Below, one piece after another: positions 7,552 to 15,433 of a DNA stretch of 16,892 nucleotides (position 1 is its first letter; each line of letters opens with the position of its first letter). A program made the position numbers and the translations under genes. The DNA lies in NCBI GenBank assembly GCA_910585455.1, contig CAJUEL010000070.1, positions 1 through 16,892 on the forward strand, in the 5' to 3' direction. Under the pieces are notes generated by a model, which did not search any database, had not been told where the DNA came from, and saw nothing but the letters and a program-made list of their open reading frames with translations. This DNA comes from an uncultured Eisenbergiella sp. Its GTDB lineage: Bacteria; Bacillota; Clostridia; Lachnospirales; Lachnospiraceae.

Positions 7552-9335
7552 CCTGCTTCCTCCTCCCTGTAGTACTTCGCCTGAACCTGCCACATCTGCG
7601 CATAGGCCCCGGCCTGTGCCAGCAGCTGCTCATGGCTGCCGGATTCGGTAATCCGCCCTTCCTCCAGCAGCAGAATCCGGTCACAAAACTGCGTGGACAT
7701 CAGACGGTGCGAAACAAATACGGTCGTTTTCCCCATGCTGACGCGGTCCATTTGCCTGTATATTTCCTGCTCATGAATGGGGTCCAGAGCGGAGGTCGGC
7801 TCATCCATCACAAAAACATCCCCGCCATGGTAGAGCGCTCTGGCGATCAACAGCCTCTGCATTTCTCCACCTGACAGCTCCACCCCGTCATCTGCCAGCG
7901 CCTTGCCCAGATATGTATGCAGACCCTGCGGAAGCCCCCGCACAAGCTCCCACAGCCCGACCTGCTGCAGGCAGACCTTACACCTTTCGGCGTCCTGCTG
8001 ATCCGGGCGCTGGAGCGTAACATTCTCCCCAATGCTGTAGGCAAGCGGAGCGATCTCCTGAAACACAGGTGAGAACAGCCTGTAATACGCCTCCCGGTCC
8101 ATGGATGAAATGTCTGTTTTGTTGCAGTAAATAACGCCTTCTGTCGGTTCGTACAGCCGCATCAGCAGCTTTAACAGCGTAGTCTTTCCGGAGCCATTCC
8201 TGCCAACCAGCGCGATCCGCTCGCCCGGCCGGATGGTCAGGCTGACATCCCGCAGCGCAAACTCCTCCTTTCCCGGATAGCGAAAGGAAACATGCTCAAG
8301 CACAAAGGTGTACGGTCCTACTGGACATAAGCCCGAAGCCCCTTCCTCCCCAGGTTCCTCGAGGAAGGAACGAAACTCATTGATATAGGGATTCTGCGTG
8401 ACAATGAACGCAGTATCATCCACAATTGCAAGCACGCTCTCCATCATCTGCAGAATCGAGCTGATATACATGGTAAAATCGGCAATGCCAATCACGCCGG
8501 CCAGATACTGCCGGATCGCATACGCATAGGTCAGCAGATTCCGCAGCAGTTCCATGCACCATTCTGTCAGCCGGATAAAAAACAGCCTGCTCTGCAGCCT
8601 CCCGCTTTGCCGGTTCTGTTCCCGGCAACAGGCGCGCAGGGCCTCCAGCAGCCATCCGGAAAGCTGAAAAAGCCGGATTTCCTTCGCACAGGCTATATCC
8701 TGTGCAACGGAATGATAATAACGCTCATGTCTTTCCTCATGCAGGGATTTTGTGCGGAGCTTCATCTCAATCCTCCTGCACTTCCATGTCATCCAGAATA
8801 ACACCCCGATGTTGCCAAGCAGAAAAAGCGCCAGCCCGATATGTAAGCTGCCCAGAACGGATAAGCACGCTGCAACCGAAAGAATGCTGCCCGGCAGACC
8901 AAACAGCCGGTGCATGACCCCTTCTATCCCGTAATTATTCGACTGCAGACATTTGTCCGCCGCATACATCCGGTCCAGATACGCCGGATCCTCCATGTGA
9001 ACAAAGTCGGTGGAAAGGCAGGTTTCCTGATACTTCTCCCGGAAACGGAACCGCATCACGATCATATGCGAATAAAAGGTCTGTTCCATCCACCTGCCGC
9101 CGCAATGACAAACCAGCTCTGTCATGAAAAACCCGGCCAACAGCCCGGCCAGAACCGGTATCCGCCTCTGCCCGGTCAACTCCAGAATCAGGTAACGCGG
9201 ATACAACAACGCCGCCAGCGCCGCCCCTGCCTGCAGGACCGCCTTTATGGCATAAGCCAGCCCAAGCCTGCGATCCCTGACAAAAATCTCGCAGAAAATA
9301 AATTTCATGTTTTCCCAAACGGAATATGCTTCCAT
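7548..9335 (-). CDS. ABC exporter half-transporter (fused permease and ATPase), first subunit
   Basis: 595-aa partner of the following exporter gene. Membrane domain first, with hydrophobic spans for example near residues 25-45, 60-75, 145-185 and 265-300 and a conserved HMEDPAYLDRMY cytoplasmic-loop motif, then the ATPase: Walker A GRNGSGKTT (~378), signature LSGGEMQ (~488), Walker B VFVMDEP (~508) and H-loop VFVSHRL. Both ATP sites look competent in sequence, unlike many heterodimeric exporters in which one site lacks the catalytic Glu. Start choice: a GTG at 9350 directly abuts the GGGAGG ribosome site, so the ATG at 9335 (spacing 13, slightly long) is preferred but not certain. The GH43-like gene ends 33 bases upstream, suggesting one transcript. 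Confidence 0.88.
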   Translation of the reverse strand: MEAYSVWENMKFIFCEIFVRDRRLGLAYAIKAVLQAGAALAALLYPRYLILELTGQRRIPVLAGLLAGFFMTELVCHCGGRWMEQTFYSHMIVMRFRFREKYQETCLSTDFVHMEDPAYLDRMYAADKCLQSNNYGIEGVMHRLFGLPGSILSVAACLSVLGSLHIGLALFLLGNIGVLFWMTWKCRRIEMKLRTKSLHEERHERYYHSVAQDIACAKEIRLFQLSGWLLEALRACCREQNRQSGRLQSRLFFIRLTEWCMELLRNLLTYAYAIRQYLAGVIGIADFTMYISSILQMMESVLAIVDDTAFIVTQNPYINEFRSFLEEPGEEGASGLCPVGPYTFVLEHVSFRYPGKEEFALRDVSLTIRPGERIALVGRNGSGKTTLLKLLMRLYEPTEGVIYCNKTDISSMDREAYYRLFSPVFQEIAPLAYSIGENVTLQRPDQQDAERCKVCLQQVGLWELVRGLPQGLHTYLGKALADDGVELSGGEMQRLLIARALYHGGDVFVMDEPTSALDPIHEQEIYRQMDRVSMGKTTVFVSHRLMSTQFCDRILLLEEGRITESGSHEQLLAQAGAYAQMWQVQAKYYREEEAG

Positions 9336-9368
9336 GATGCTACGATGCACCTCCCGCCAATATGAATT

Positions 9369-10382
9369 TCACTCCTCTTTTTCCGCCTGTGTTTCCATTA
9401 CCGCAGCGCGCATCCTGCCGTCCGGCAGGTACTTGTTTGCGATCCAGTTTCCTGTCACCTCATTGACAATGGCGGGCTTTCCGTTTCGGATTTCCATCTC
9501 AAACAAAAGCATCCGTTCCTTTCCCGGAATATTGGGGGAATGCATCACCATCATCAGCCTGCCGTCGAACCGCTCAAAAAGCATGGCATGTCCGCCATCC
9601 TGCGTAAACAGCGGTTCCTCCTCCTGCACCCAGGGACCGGTTATTTCGCCGGAAAGAGATTTTGCATACCCTGTCGTATATGCGGTATCGGAATAGCTCG
9701 TCCACACCATAAAAAGCATGCCCTCGCCGGTCCGCCAAAGATATGGACCATCCGTCACCCGCGCCCATCCCAGCTGCGGCTGCTTCGCCGTATATTTCCA
9801 CAGTCCAAAGCAATCCTTTTTAAACTTCCAGGGCGCTTCGGATGCCCTGAATAAAATAATCGGGTCTCCGACAGAATCGGACAAATCCTCCTTCATCCTG
9901 ATTGCCGCAATCTGTCCGTCCTGCACCTGCAGCCATTCATGACAGAACACCATCCAGGGATTCCCGTCCCGGTCCTCGTACAGCGTGCCATCCAGACAAT
10001 GCCAGTCTGCCGGCGTCGCCGGTTTATTTACCATCGGCACAAAAGGCCCTTTGGGCGTATCGGAAACGAGGAACTGACAGCCTCTGTATCCGCCCGGCGC
10101 GCGAAAGGAGCTGACCGCGTAGTATTTGCCCCGCCAGAAATGGCATTCCGGCGCCCAGAAATCCAATGGTCCCCAAAAATCCTGCTCCGGGACGAATGCG
10201 TGGGAGGCTTCGCTCCACCATACCAGGTCCCTGCTCTCCCGCACATTAATGGCAGCTGTCTTCTGCCCCGGAATCGGAAAGCAGTCGTACAGATAATATT
10301 TTCCTTCTTCCCTGCAGGGAACAATACAGATATCCCGCACATGCAAATCCCGCACATGAATCAGATTTTTATTTTCTTCCAT
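9369..10382 (-). CDS. GH43-like glycoside hydrolase (five-bladed beta-propeller), cytoplasmic
   Basis: 337-aa protein resembling family 43 glycosidases (beta-xylosidase/arabinofuranosidase type). The three expected acidic positions can be placed: HVRD near residue 17 (general base), CLDGTLYED near 131 (pKa-modulating Asp) and VTDGPYLWRT near 211. The last has Asp where most GH43 enzymes have the catalytic acid Glu (EGP). Aromatic repeats such as DFWAPECHFWRGKYYAVSS and PWMVFCHEW fit propeller blades. There is no signal peptide or membrane segment, so the substrate must be intracellular, probably an imported oligosaccharide or glycoside. Start choice: GGAGG lies 3 bases from the first ATG (10385) and 6 from the second (10382), which is preferred. 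It sits 18 bases after xpt and 33 before the exporter pair. Confidence 0.75.
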   Translation of the reverse strand: MEENKNLIHVRDLHVRDICIVPCREEGKYYLYDCFPIPGQKTAAINVRESRDLVWWSEASHAFVPEQDFWGPLDFWAPECHFWRGKYYAVSSFRAPGGYRGCQFLVSDTPKGPFVPMVNKPATPADWHCLDGTLYEDRDGNPWMVFCHEWLQVQDGQIAAIRMKEDLSDSVGDPIILFRASEAPWKFKKDCFGLWKYTAKQPQLGWARVTDGPYLWRTGEGMLFMVWTSYSDTAYTTGYAKSLSGEITGPWVQEEEPLFTQDGGHAMLFERFDGRLMMVMHSPNIPGKERMLLFEMEIRNGKPAIVNEVTGNWIANKYLPDGRMRAAVMETQAEKEE

Positions 10383-10400
10383 CATACACCTCCAAACGCT

Positions 10401-10997
10401 TCATCCGGCATTTTCATTCTGCTCCTGAAACCAGATCTTCCCGGTTTCGGCGTCCATGTCCTCCACAATGGCCAGCGACTCCAGATGATAGCCCAGATTA
10501 CGGATCGTGCGCCCGCCCGGCTGGAACCCCTTTTCAATGGCGATCCCAATGCCCGCCACCGTCGCCCCCGCCTGGGAAACGATGGAAATCATCCCCTGCA
10601 GGGCATAGCCGTTCGCCAGAAAATCATCAATGATCAGAACACGGTCCTCGGGTCCCAGAAATTTTTTGGAAACGATCACCTGATTTTTACATTTGTGGGT
10701 GAAGGACTCCACCTCCGCCACGTACATACCGCCGTCGAGATTGACGCTTTTGGACTTCTTGGCGAACACCACCGGCACGTCAAAATACTCGGATGCGATG
10801 CACGCGATGCCAATGCCGGATGCCTCTATCGTCAGAATCTTGTTGATGGGCGTGCCGGCAAAACGTCTTTTCCACTCCTCCCCCATCTGCCGAAACAGCC
10901 CAATGTCCATCTGATGGTTTAAAAAAGTGTCCACCTTTAAGACATTGCCCTCCTTTACGATACCGTCCCTCTGAATCCGCTCCTCTAAAAAGTTCAT
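10401..10997 (-). CDS. xpt: Xanthine phosphoribosyltransferase
   Basis: Type I phosphoribosyltransferase of 198 aa that converts xanthine plus PRPP into XMP in purine salvage. The PRPP-binding motif VLIIDDFLANGYA lies at about residues 119-131, and the N-terminus (MNFLEERIQRDG, then LKVDTFLNHQMD) and the EASGIGIA and VFAKKSK stretches match the Xpt family. The start is fixed by GGAGG 8 bases before the ATG at 10997; the open frame continues upstream to 11216 but that part covers the promoter and a terminator hairpin and is not coding. A clear promoter lies about 55 bases upstream. The usual xanthine permease partner is absent; a GH43-like gene follows instead. Confidence 0.93.
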   Translation of the reverse strand: MNFLEERIQRDGIVKEGNVLKVDTFLNHQMDIGLFRQMGEEWKRRFAGTPINKILTIEASGIGIACIASEYFDVPVVFAKKSKSVNLDGGMYVAEVESFTHKCKNQVIVSKKFLGPEDRVLIIDDFLANGYALQGMISIVSQAGATVAGIGIAIEKGFQPGGRTIRNLGYHLESLAIVEDMDAETGKIWFQEQNENAG

Positions 10998-11054
10998 TCC
11001 GGGTTCCTCCTTCTTACAAATCCGTCTTGTGTATTCGCACGCTTTCATAGCCTG

Positions 11055-11083
11055 ATTGTAACATAAGAGAACCCTCCGTTCAA
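11055..11083 (-). promoter_or_regulatory. Promoter of the xpt-GH43-exporter run
   Basis: Minus strand: -35 TTGAAC (11078-11083), 17-base spacer, extended -10 TGTTACAAT (hexamer 11055-11060). The predicted leader to the xpt ATG is only about 50 nt, too short for a purine riboswitch, and none of its conserved core is seen. Confidence 0.75.
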
Positions 11084-11135
11084 TCTCATATTTCCCTGAG
11101 AATACCGATACCGTTCCCTGTGCCCGCCGCGAAAC

Positions 11136-11160
11136 AAAAAAGTGTGCGCAAAGCGCACAC
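11136..11160 (-). terminator. Intrinsic terminator upstream of xpt
   Basis: Perfect 8-bp stem GTGTGCGC/GCGCACAC with a three-base loop, followed on the minus strand by TTTTTTG. It ends the stem-loop string that lies between lysA and xpt and would insulate xpt from transcription coming through from lysA. Confidence 0.8.
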
Positions 11161-11161
11161 A

Positions 11162-11209
11162 CCGCGTCGAGCGCGGTTGCCGACAGGCAACTTCTTCCTC
11201 GCGCGCGAG
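11162..11209 (-). other. String of stem-loops, possible small RNA or RNA leader remnant
   Basis: Three compact stems in a row sit just before a terminator: CTCGCG/CGCGAG (11198-11209, a 12-bp palindrome), GTTGCC-TGTC-GGCAAC (11176-11191) and CCGCG-CTCGA-CGCGG (11162-11176). Read on the minus strand they lead directly into the terminator hairpin with its T tract, the layout of a small non-coding RNA of about 80-90 nt. No convincing separate promoter is seen; the lysA terminator lies immediately upstream. It could equally be an intergenic repeat. Confidence 0.4.
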
Positions 11210-11223
11210 TACGCATTAACGCC

Positions 11224-11268
11224 TTTTTTTATACGATATGAAACGAAGTTTCCTATCGTATAAAAAAA
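11224..11268 (-). terminator. Bidirectional-looking terminator downstream of lysA
   Basis: Long hairpin beyond the lysA stop: a stem of about 21 pairs made of a T/A tract, TATACGATA and GAAAC with their complements and one bulged mismatch, around a short GAAG-type loop. It is flanked by seven A's on one side and seven T's on the other, so it is suited to stop transcription in either direction. Confidence 0.85.
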
Positions 11269-11304
11269 GAACGGTCATGCCAGGGCAGCATAACCGCTCC
11301 ATCA

Positions 11305-12573
11305 CTATACCAGCTTTTCAAAAAAATCAAATCCGTCAAAGGTCGCAAAATAATCCTTCGGCTCCTCTGCCCTGCGGATCAGCTCTGCAGAACCATCCTC
11401 CTTCAACAATATCTCCGCACTCCGCAGCTTTCCATTATAGTTATATCCCATGGAAAACCCGTGGGCGCCCGCATCGTGAATAAACAGATAATCTCCCATC
11501 TCAATCCTGGGCAGGCGCCGGTCGATCGCAAATTTGTCATTATTTTCACACAAGGACCCCGTCACATCATAGACGCAGTCGCAGGGCGCATCTTCCTTCC
11601 CGAGCACGGTGATATGGTGATAAGCGCCGTACATGGCAGGACGCATCAGATTCACCGCACAGGCATCCACGCCGATATATTCCTTATGAATATGCTTTTC
11701 ATGGATCGCCTTCGTCACCAGCGCGCCATAGGGGCCCATCATGAAACGCCCCATCTCCGTATAAATCGCCACATCTCCCATGCCTACTGGAACGAGCACC
11801 TCATCATAGACCCTGTGCACGCCTTCCCCGATAGCCAGAATATCGTTCGCTTCCTGCTCCGGGCGATAGGGAATGCCCACGCCGCCGGACAGATTGATAA
11901 ACGCCACATCCGCCCCCGTCTCCTGCTCCAGCCTCACGGCGAGTTCAAAAAGCTGCCTCGCCAGCTGGGGATAATATTCATTCGTCACCGTATTGCTGGC
12001 CAGAAAAGCATGAATGCCGAAACGCTTTACGCCCTTTTCCTTCAAAATCCGAAACGCCTCAAACATCTGCTCCGTCGTCATGCCATATTTGGAATCTCCG
12101 GGATTGTCCATGATGCCGTTGCTCAGCTGAAACAAGCCGCCCGGATTAAAACGGCAGCTCATCGTTTCCGGCAGCTTCCCCAGAATCCCTTCCACAAAAT
12201 CGATATGCGTGATATCGTCCAGGTTGATGATCGCGCCCATTTTGCCCGCCAGCGCGTATTCCTCTCTGGGCGTATCGTTGGAGGAAAACATGATCTCCTC
12301 CCCTTCCATGCCGATCGCCTGGCAAAGCATCAGCTCCGTCTGGGAGGAACAATCACAGCCGCAGCCATACTCCCGCAGAATATTGATCAGAAAAGGATTC
12401 GGCGTGGCCTTCACCGCAAAATATTCCCGAAATCCGGGATTCCAGGAAAACGCTTCCTTTACCCTTGCCGCATTCTCCCGCATTCCCTTTTCATCATAAA
12501 GATGAAAGGGCGTGGGATATTTGGTTACGATTTCCTCGATCTGTTCCTTTGTCACAAACGCTCTCTTTTCCAT
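11305..12573 (-). CDS. lysA: Diaminopimelate decarboxylase (PLP-dependent, fold III)
   Basis: 422-aa decarboxylase expected to convert meso-diaminopimelate to L-lysine, the last step of lysine synthesis. The alanine-racemase-like barrel carries the PLP lysine in YFAVKATPNP (K55), a RFNPG stretch, the phosphate-binding LSGGVGIPY (~231) and, in the C-terminal domain, the active-site cysteine in GSLCENNDK (~340). Start choice: a GTG at 12594 lies within the ribosome site (GTGAGGAG), so the ATG at 12573 is preferred, with AGGAG 13 bases and GGA 4 bases upstream. It follows the DUF308 gene by about 115 bases in which I see no good promoter, so it may be in the same transcript. Related decarboxylases of polyamine pathways share this fold, so substrate is inferred. 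Confidence 0.85.
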   Translation of the reverse strand: MEKRAFVTKEQIEEIVTKYPTPFHLYDEKGMRENAARVKEAFSWNPGFREYFAVKATPNPFLINILREYGCGCDCSSQTELMLCQAIGMEGEEIMFSSNDTPREEYALAGKMGAIINLDDITHIDFVEGILGKLPETMSCRFNPGGLFQLSNGIMDNPGDSKYGMTTEQMFEAFRILKEKGVKRFGIHAFLASNTVTNEYYPQLARQLFELAVRLEQETGADVAFINLSGGVGIPYRPEQEANDILAIGEGVHRVYDEVLVPVGMGDVAIYTEMGRFMMGPYGALVTKAIHEKHIHKEYIGVDACAVNLMRPAMYGAYHHITVLGKEDAPCDCVYDVTGSLCENNDKFAIDRRLPRIEMGDYLFIHDAGAHGFSMGYNYNGKLRSAEILLKEDGSAELIRRAEEPKDYFATFDGFDFFEKLV

Positions 12574-12689
12574 TTTTCCAAACGTACTCCTCACTTTTCA
12601 TATTCGTAACCGCCGCGTTTCCTCACAGTCTGCACAGCATGCGTCCGCTAAACGCGCCGCCCCGCCTGTATCGCGGCATCCGGTTTCCT

Positions 12690-13262
12690 TCAGTCGATAA
12701 TATCCTCATTCAGATCTCTGTTCACCTTTTTCACAAATCTCGAAACGCGCAGCACGATCACCAGATCGCTCACACCATCGTAAAGCAGGGCAATGCCAAT
12801 GATCGTCATCAGAAACGTTGCGGAGGAAAAAGGATTCCACACGATCAGAATACCGAACAGGATGTTGACCACGCCCAGAATGAGAGCCAGCATCCAGCTG
12901 TCAGCCTGATAAGCCTTTCCGGCATACGCCTCCCGCACATCATTGATGCCGTGAATCAGCAAAACGCCCGCCATCAGATACCCCAGAAACCGCACCACCG
13001 CCTGCGGCGTACGGATGATGAAAATGCCCAGCACGATGCCGACCACCGCCAGCACAAGTCCGGAGGTCTCCAGCACGCCTCTGCTTCCCCGCAGGTAAAA
13101 GAGCACCGACACTGCACCGCTCAATAAGATGACCCATCCCAGCAGACGGCAGATCGTAAGTGCCGCCGCATTCGGATTGACGATCAGCGCGATCCCCAAA
13201 ACAGCGGTCAGCAGCGCCATAATCACCATATTCCATTTCAATTCCTTCAAATACGACATCAT
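12690..13262 (-). CDS. DUF308/HdeD-like integral membrane protein
   Basis: 190-aa protein made almost wholly of six hydrophobic helices (about residues 10-30, 36-57, 65-83, 90-108, 123-142 and 148-170) with short turns, ending in a basic-then-acidic cytoplasmic tail. The paired-helix pattern with G-rich turns is that of the HdeD/DUF308 family, linked to acid resistance in Escherichia coli but of unknown role in Firmicutes. GGAG sits 6-7 bases before the ATG at 13262; a second ATG follows at once and is also possible. It begins 21 bases after ung and is probably co-transcribed with it. Confidence 0.8.
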   Translation of the reverse strand: MMSYLKELKWNMVIMALLTAVLGIALIVNPNAAALTICRLLGWVILLSGAVSVLFYLRGSRGVLETSGLVLAVVGIVLGIFIIRTPQAVVRFLGYLMAGVLLIHGINDVREAYAGKAYQADSWMLALILGVVNILFGILIVWNPFSSATFLMTIIGIALLYDGVSDLVIVLRVSRFVKKVNRDLNEDIID

Positions 13263-13283
13263 ATCCCTCTCCTTTCCCGGCGA

Positions 13284-13958
13284 TCACACATTTTCAATCT
13301 GCCAGTCCACCGGCTCTATCCCATGCGCCTGTAAAAACGCATTCGCCTGACTGAAATGCCTGCATCCGAAAAATCCCCGGTATGCGGACAGGGGGCTTGG
13401 GTGCGGTGCTTTCAAAATCAGATGATTCGGATTCGTCAGCATCCGCTCCTTCATCTGTGCCGGTCTGCCCCAGAGCAGAAACACGATCGGCCGGTTCTGC
13501 GCGTTGACCTTTTCGATCACCGCATCTGTGAATTCCTCCCAGCCCTTTCCCTGATGGGAATTGGCCTGATGCGCCCGCACCGTGAGCACCGTGTTTAACA
13601 GGAGCACGCCCTGCTTCGCCCACTTTGTCAAATATCCGTTATTCGGCACGTAACACCCCAGATCATCGTGCAATTCCTGATAAATATTGACCAGGGACGG
13701 CGGAATTTCCTGATCAGGGCGCACGGAAAAGCACAGCCCATGCGCCTGTCCTTCGTTGTGATAGGGATCCTGTCCCAGAATCACCACCTTCACCTGGGAA
13801 AGTGGCGTATCGTGAAACGCATTAAAAATATCGTCAGAAGGCGGATAAATCACCCGCGTCGCATACTCTTCCTTCACAAACCGGAACAGCTGTGCATAAT
13901 AGGGCTTCCGAAATTCATCCTTCAATGCCGGAAGCCAGTCATTGCTGATCATCGCCAT
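13284..13958 (-). CDS. ung: Uracil-DNA glycosylase, family 1
   Basis: 224-aa enzyme that removes uracil from DNA at the start of base excision repair. It carries the water-activating motif GQDPYH (62-67, with D64 the catalytic base) and the minor-groove loop HPSPLS (H~187), both intact. Length and order of motifs are normal for Ung. AAAGGAG lies 8 bases before the ATG. It follows hisF by 75 bases and precedes the DUF308 gene by 21; a separate promoter is not obvious. Confidence 0.97.
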   Translation of the reverse strand: MAMISNDWLPALKDEFRKPYYAQLFRFVKEEYATRVIYPPSDDIFNAFHDTPLSQVKVVILGQDPYHNEGQAHGLCFSVRPDQEIPPSLVNIYQELHDDLGCYVPNNGYLTKWAKQGVLLLNTVLTVRAHQANSHQGKGWEEFTDAVIEKVNAQNRPIVFLLWGRPAQMKERMLTNPNHLILKAPHPSPLSAYRGFFGCRHFSQANAFLQAHGIEPVDWQIENV

Positions 13959-14013
13959 TGTCTTTTCTCCTTTATCTGCCGCACGAATATCGTCCTGTAG
14001 TTACCATTTGGAC

Positions 14014-14048
14014 CCGGTCAGAATGATAACGCCTTATAGCCTGACCGG
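14014..14048 (-). other. Inverted repeat across the hisF stop codon
   Basis: CCGGTCAG and CTGACCGG form a perfect 8-bp stem around a 19-base loop that includes the hisF stop codon. There is no T tract after it on the minus strand, so it is not a standard terminator; it could stabilise or attenuate the transcript between hisF and ung. Confidence 0.35.
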
Positions 14049-14795
14049 AACGCCTCTCTCCTTTAAATACCGCTTCACCTCACAGATTTCCAGCTCCTTA
14101 TAATGAAAAAGAGATGCCGCCAGCGCCGCCTCCGCTCCTCCCAGCGTCAGAGCCTCATAAAAATGCTCCTCTGTTCCGGCTCCGCCCGAAGCGATAACCG
14201 GAATGGAAACCGCAGAAGCGATCGCTTTCGTCAGCGCGATGTCATAACCAGCCTTCGTGCCGTCACAATCCATGCTGGTCAAAAGAATCTCTCCCGCGCC
14301 GAGCCGCTCTGCCCGCATCGCCCACTCCACCGCATCGATTCCCGTGTCGATCCTGCCGCCGTTTTTATAAATGCTCCAGCCCTCTCCGTCGCTGCGCCGC
14401 CTGGCGTCGATCGCCACCACAACGCACTGACTTCCGAATTTATCCGCCGCCTCCCCGATCAGCCCCGGATTGCCAATCGCCGCGGAATTGATGGAAATTT
14501 TATCGGCGCCTTCCCGCAAAAGCGCACGGAAGTCCTCCACCGTCCGGATGCCGCCGCCCACCGTAAAGGGAATAAATACCTTCTCCGCCACCCGGCGCAC
14601 CATGTCCACCACAGTATTTCTCGCATCGCTCGATGCGGTGATATCCAGAAAAACGAGCTCATCCGCTCCCGCTTTATCATATGCCTCCGCGATCTGTACC
14701 GGATCACCGGCATCCCGCAGATTCACAAAATTGACGCCCTTCACCACTCTGCCCGCATGAACATCCAGACAGGGAATGATTCTTTTGGTATGCAT
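14034..14795 (-). CDS. hisF: Imidazole glycerol phosphate synthase, cyclase subunit
   Basis: 253-aa (beta/alpha)8 barrel that uses ammonia delivered by HisH to turn PRFAR into imidazole glycerol phosphate and AICAR in histidine synthesis. The two catalytic aspartates are present: D11 in IIPCLDVHAGRVVKG and D130 in VVVAIDARR. Phosphate-binding segments GGGIRT and ASGGAG are also intact, and the length is normal. GGAGG lies 8 bases before the ATG. It starts 17 bases after hisH, as expected for the two halves of one enzyme. Confidence 0.98.
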   Translation of the reverse strand: MHTKRIIPCLDVHAGRVVKGVNFVNLRDAGDPVQIAEAYDKAGADELVFLDITASSDARNTVVDMVRRVAEKVFIPFTVGGGIRTVEDFRALLREGADKISINSAAIGNPGLIGEAADKFGSQCVVVAIDARRRSDGEGWSIYKNGGRIDTGIDAVEWAMRAERLGAGEILLTSMDCDGTKAGYDIALTKAIASAVSIPVIASGGAGTEEHFYEALTLGGAEAALAASLFHYKELEICEVKRYLKERGVPVRL

Positions 14796-14812
14796 GCCCC
14801 CATCCTCCCTTT

Positions 14813-15433
14813 CTATGCATCGATTTTCACAAAATTCTTCAAAATTGTAAGCCCTGTATCCGAGCTCTTCTCCGGATGGAACTGGCAGGCAAACACATTT
14901 CCTTTCTCCACCGAAACATCCATCGAAACGCCGTACTGCGTGCGCGCCGTCACAATATCCTCCTCCGCCTTCAGATAGTAGGAATGGACGAAATAAACGT
15001 ACGGCTCCAAAAGCCCTGCAAACAGCCTGCCCTCCCTGGAAAATTCCAGAGAATTCCAGCCGATATGAGGTATTTTCAGCGGTCTTTCCCCGTCCATTGT
15101 TCCCTCCGGAATCCGGACAATTTTTCCTTTCAGAATCCCCAGCCCTGCCACGCCCGGGCTTTCCTCGCTGGCTTCAAACAAAAGCTGCAGTCCCAGACAA
15201 ATGCCGAGAAACGGCGTTCCCTTTTCAATCACCTGCCGGATCACCTGCGCCAGACCATATTCCGTAAGCTTTCCCATCGCATCGCCAAATGCCCCCACGC
15301 CGGGCAAAATCACCTTATCCGCTTCCAAAAGCTTCCCGGGGCTGCGGGTGACCACAGCCTTTTCTCCCAGCGCCAAAAGCGCCTTTTCCACGCTTTTTAT
15401 ATTGCCCGCATCATAATCAATGATCGCAATCAT
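14813..15433 (-). CDS. hisH: Imidazole glycerol phosphate synthase, glutamine amidotransferase subunit
   Basis: 206-aa class I amidotransferase that hydrolyses glutamine and passes ammonia to HisF. The nucleophile is C79 in GICLGLQ, the histidine and glutamate are in the FHPEKS motif (~186-188), and the oxyanion region PGVGAFGDAM is present. Start choice: an ATG at 15448 lies inside the ribosome site (ATGAGGAGG), so the ATG at 15433, 6 bases after GGAGG, is preferred. It overlaps the last 17 bases of the upstream SIR2-like gene, pointing to one transcript and coupled translation. Confidence 0.97.
   Translation of the reverse strand: MIAIIDYDAGNIKSVEKALLALGEKAVVTRSPGKLLEADKVILPGVGAFGDAMGKLTEYGLAQVIRQVIEKGTPFLGICLGLQLLFEASEESPGVAGLGILKGKIVRIPEGTMDGERPLKIPHIGWNSLEFSREGRLFAGLLEPYVYFVHSYYLKAEEDIVTARTQYGVSMDVSVEKGNVFACQFHPEKSSDTGLTILKNFVKIDA

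Noticed and set aside
5707..11135. A 14-base string GCCCGCCGCGAAAC occurring at 5707-5720 and 11122-11135.
   Set aside because: One exact 14-base match is expected by chance at about this frequency in a 17-kb GC-rich window, and the flanks do not match.
10998..11216. Upstream extension of the xpt reading frame by 73 codons.
   Set aside because: It covers a clear promoter and a terminator hairpin and lacks homology; the internal ATG at 10997 has an ideal ribosome site.
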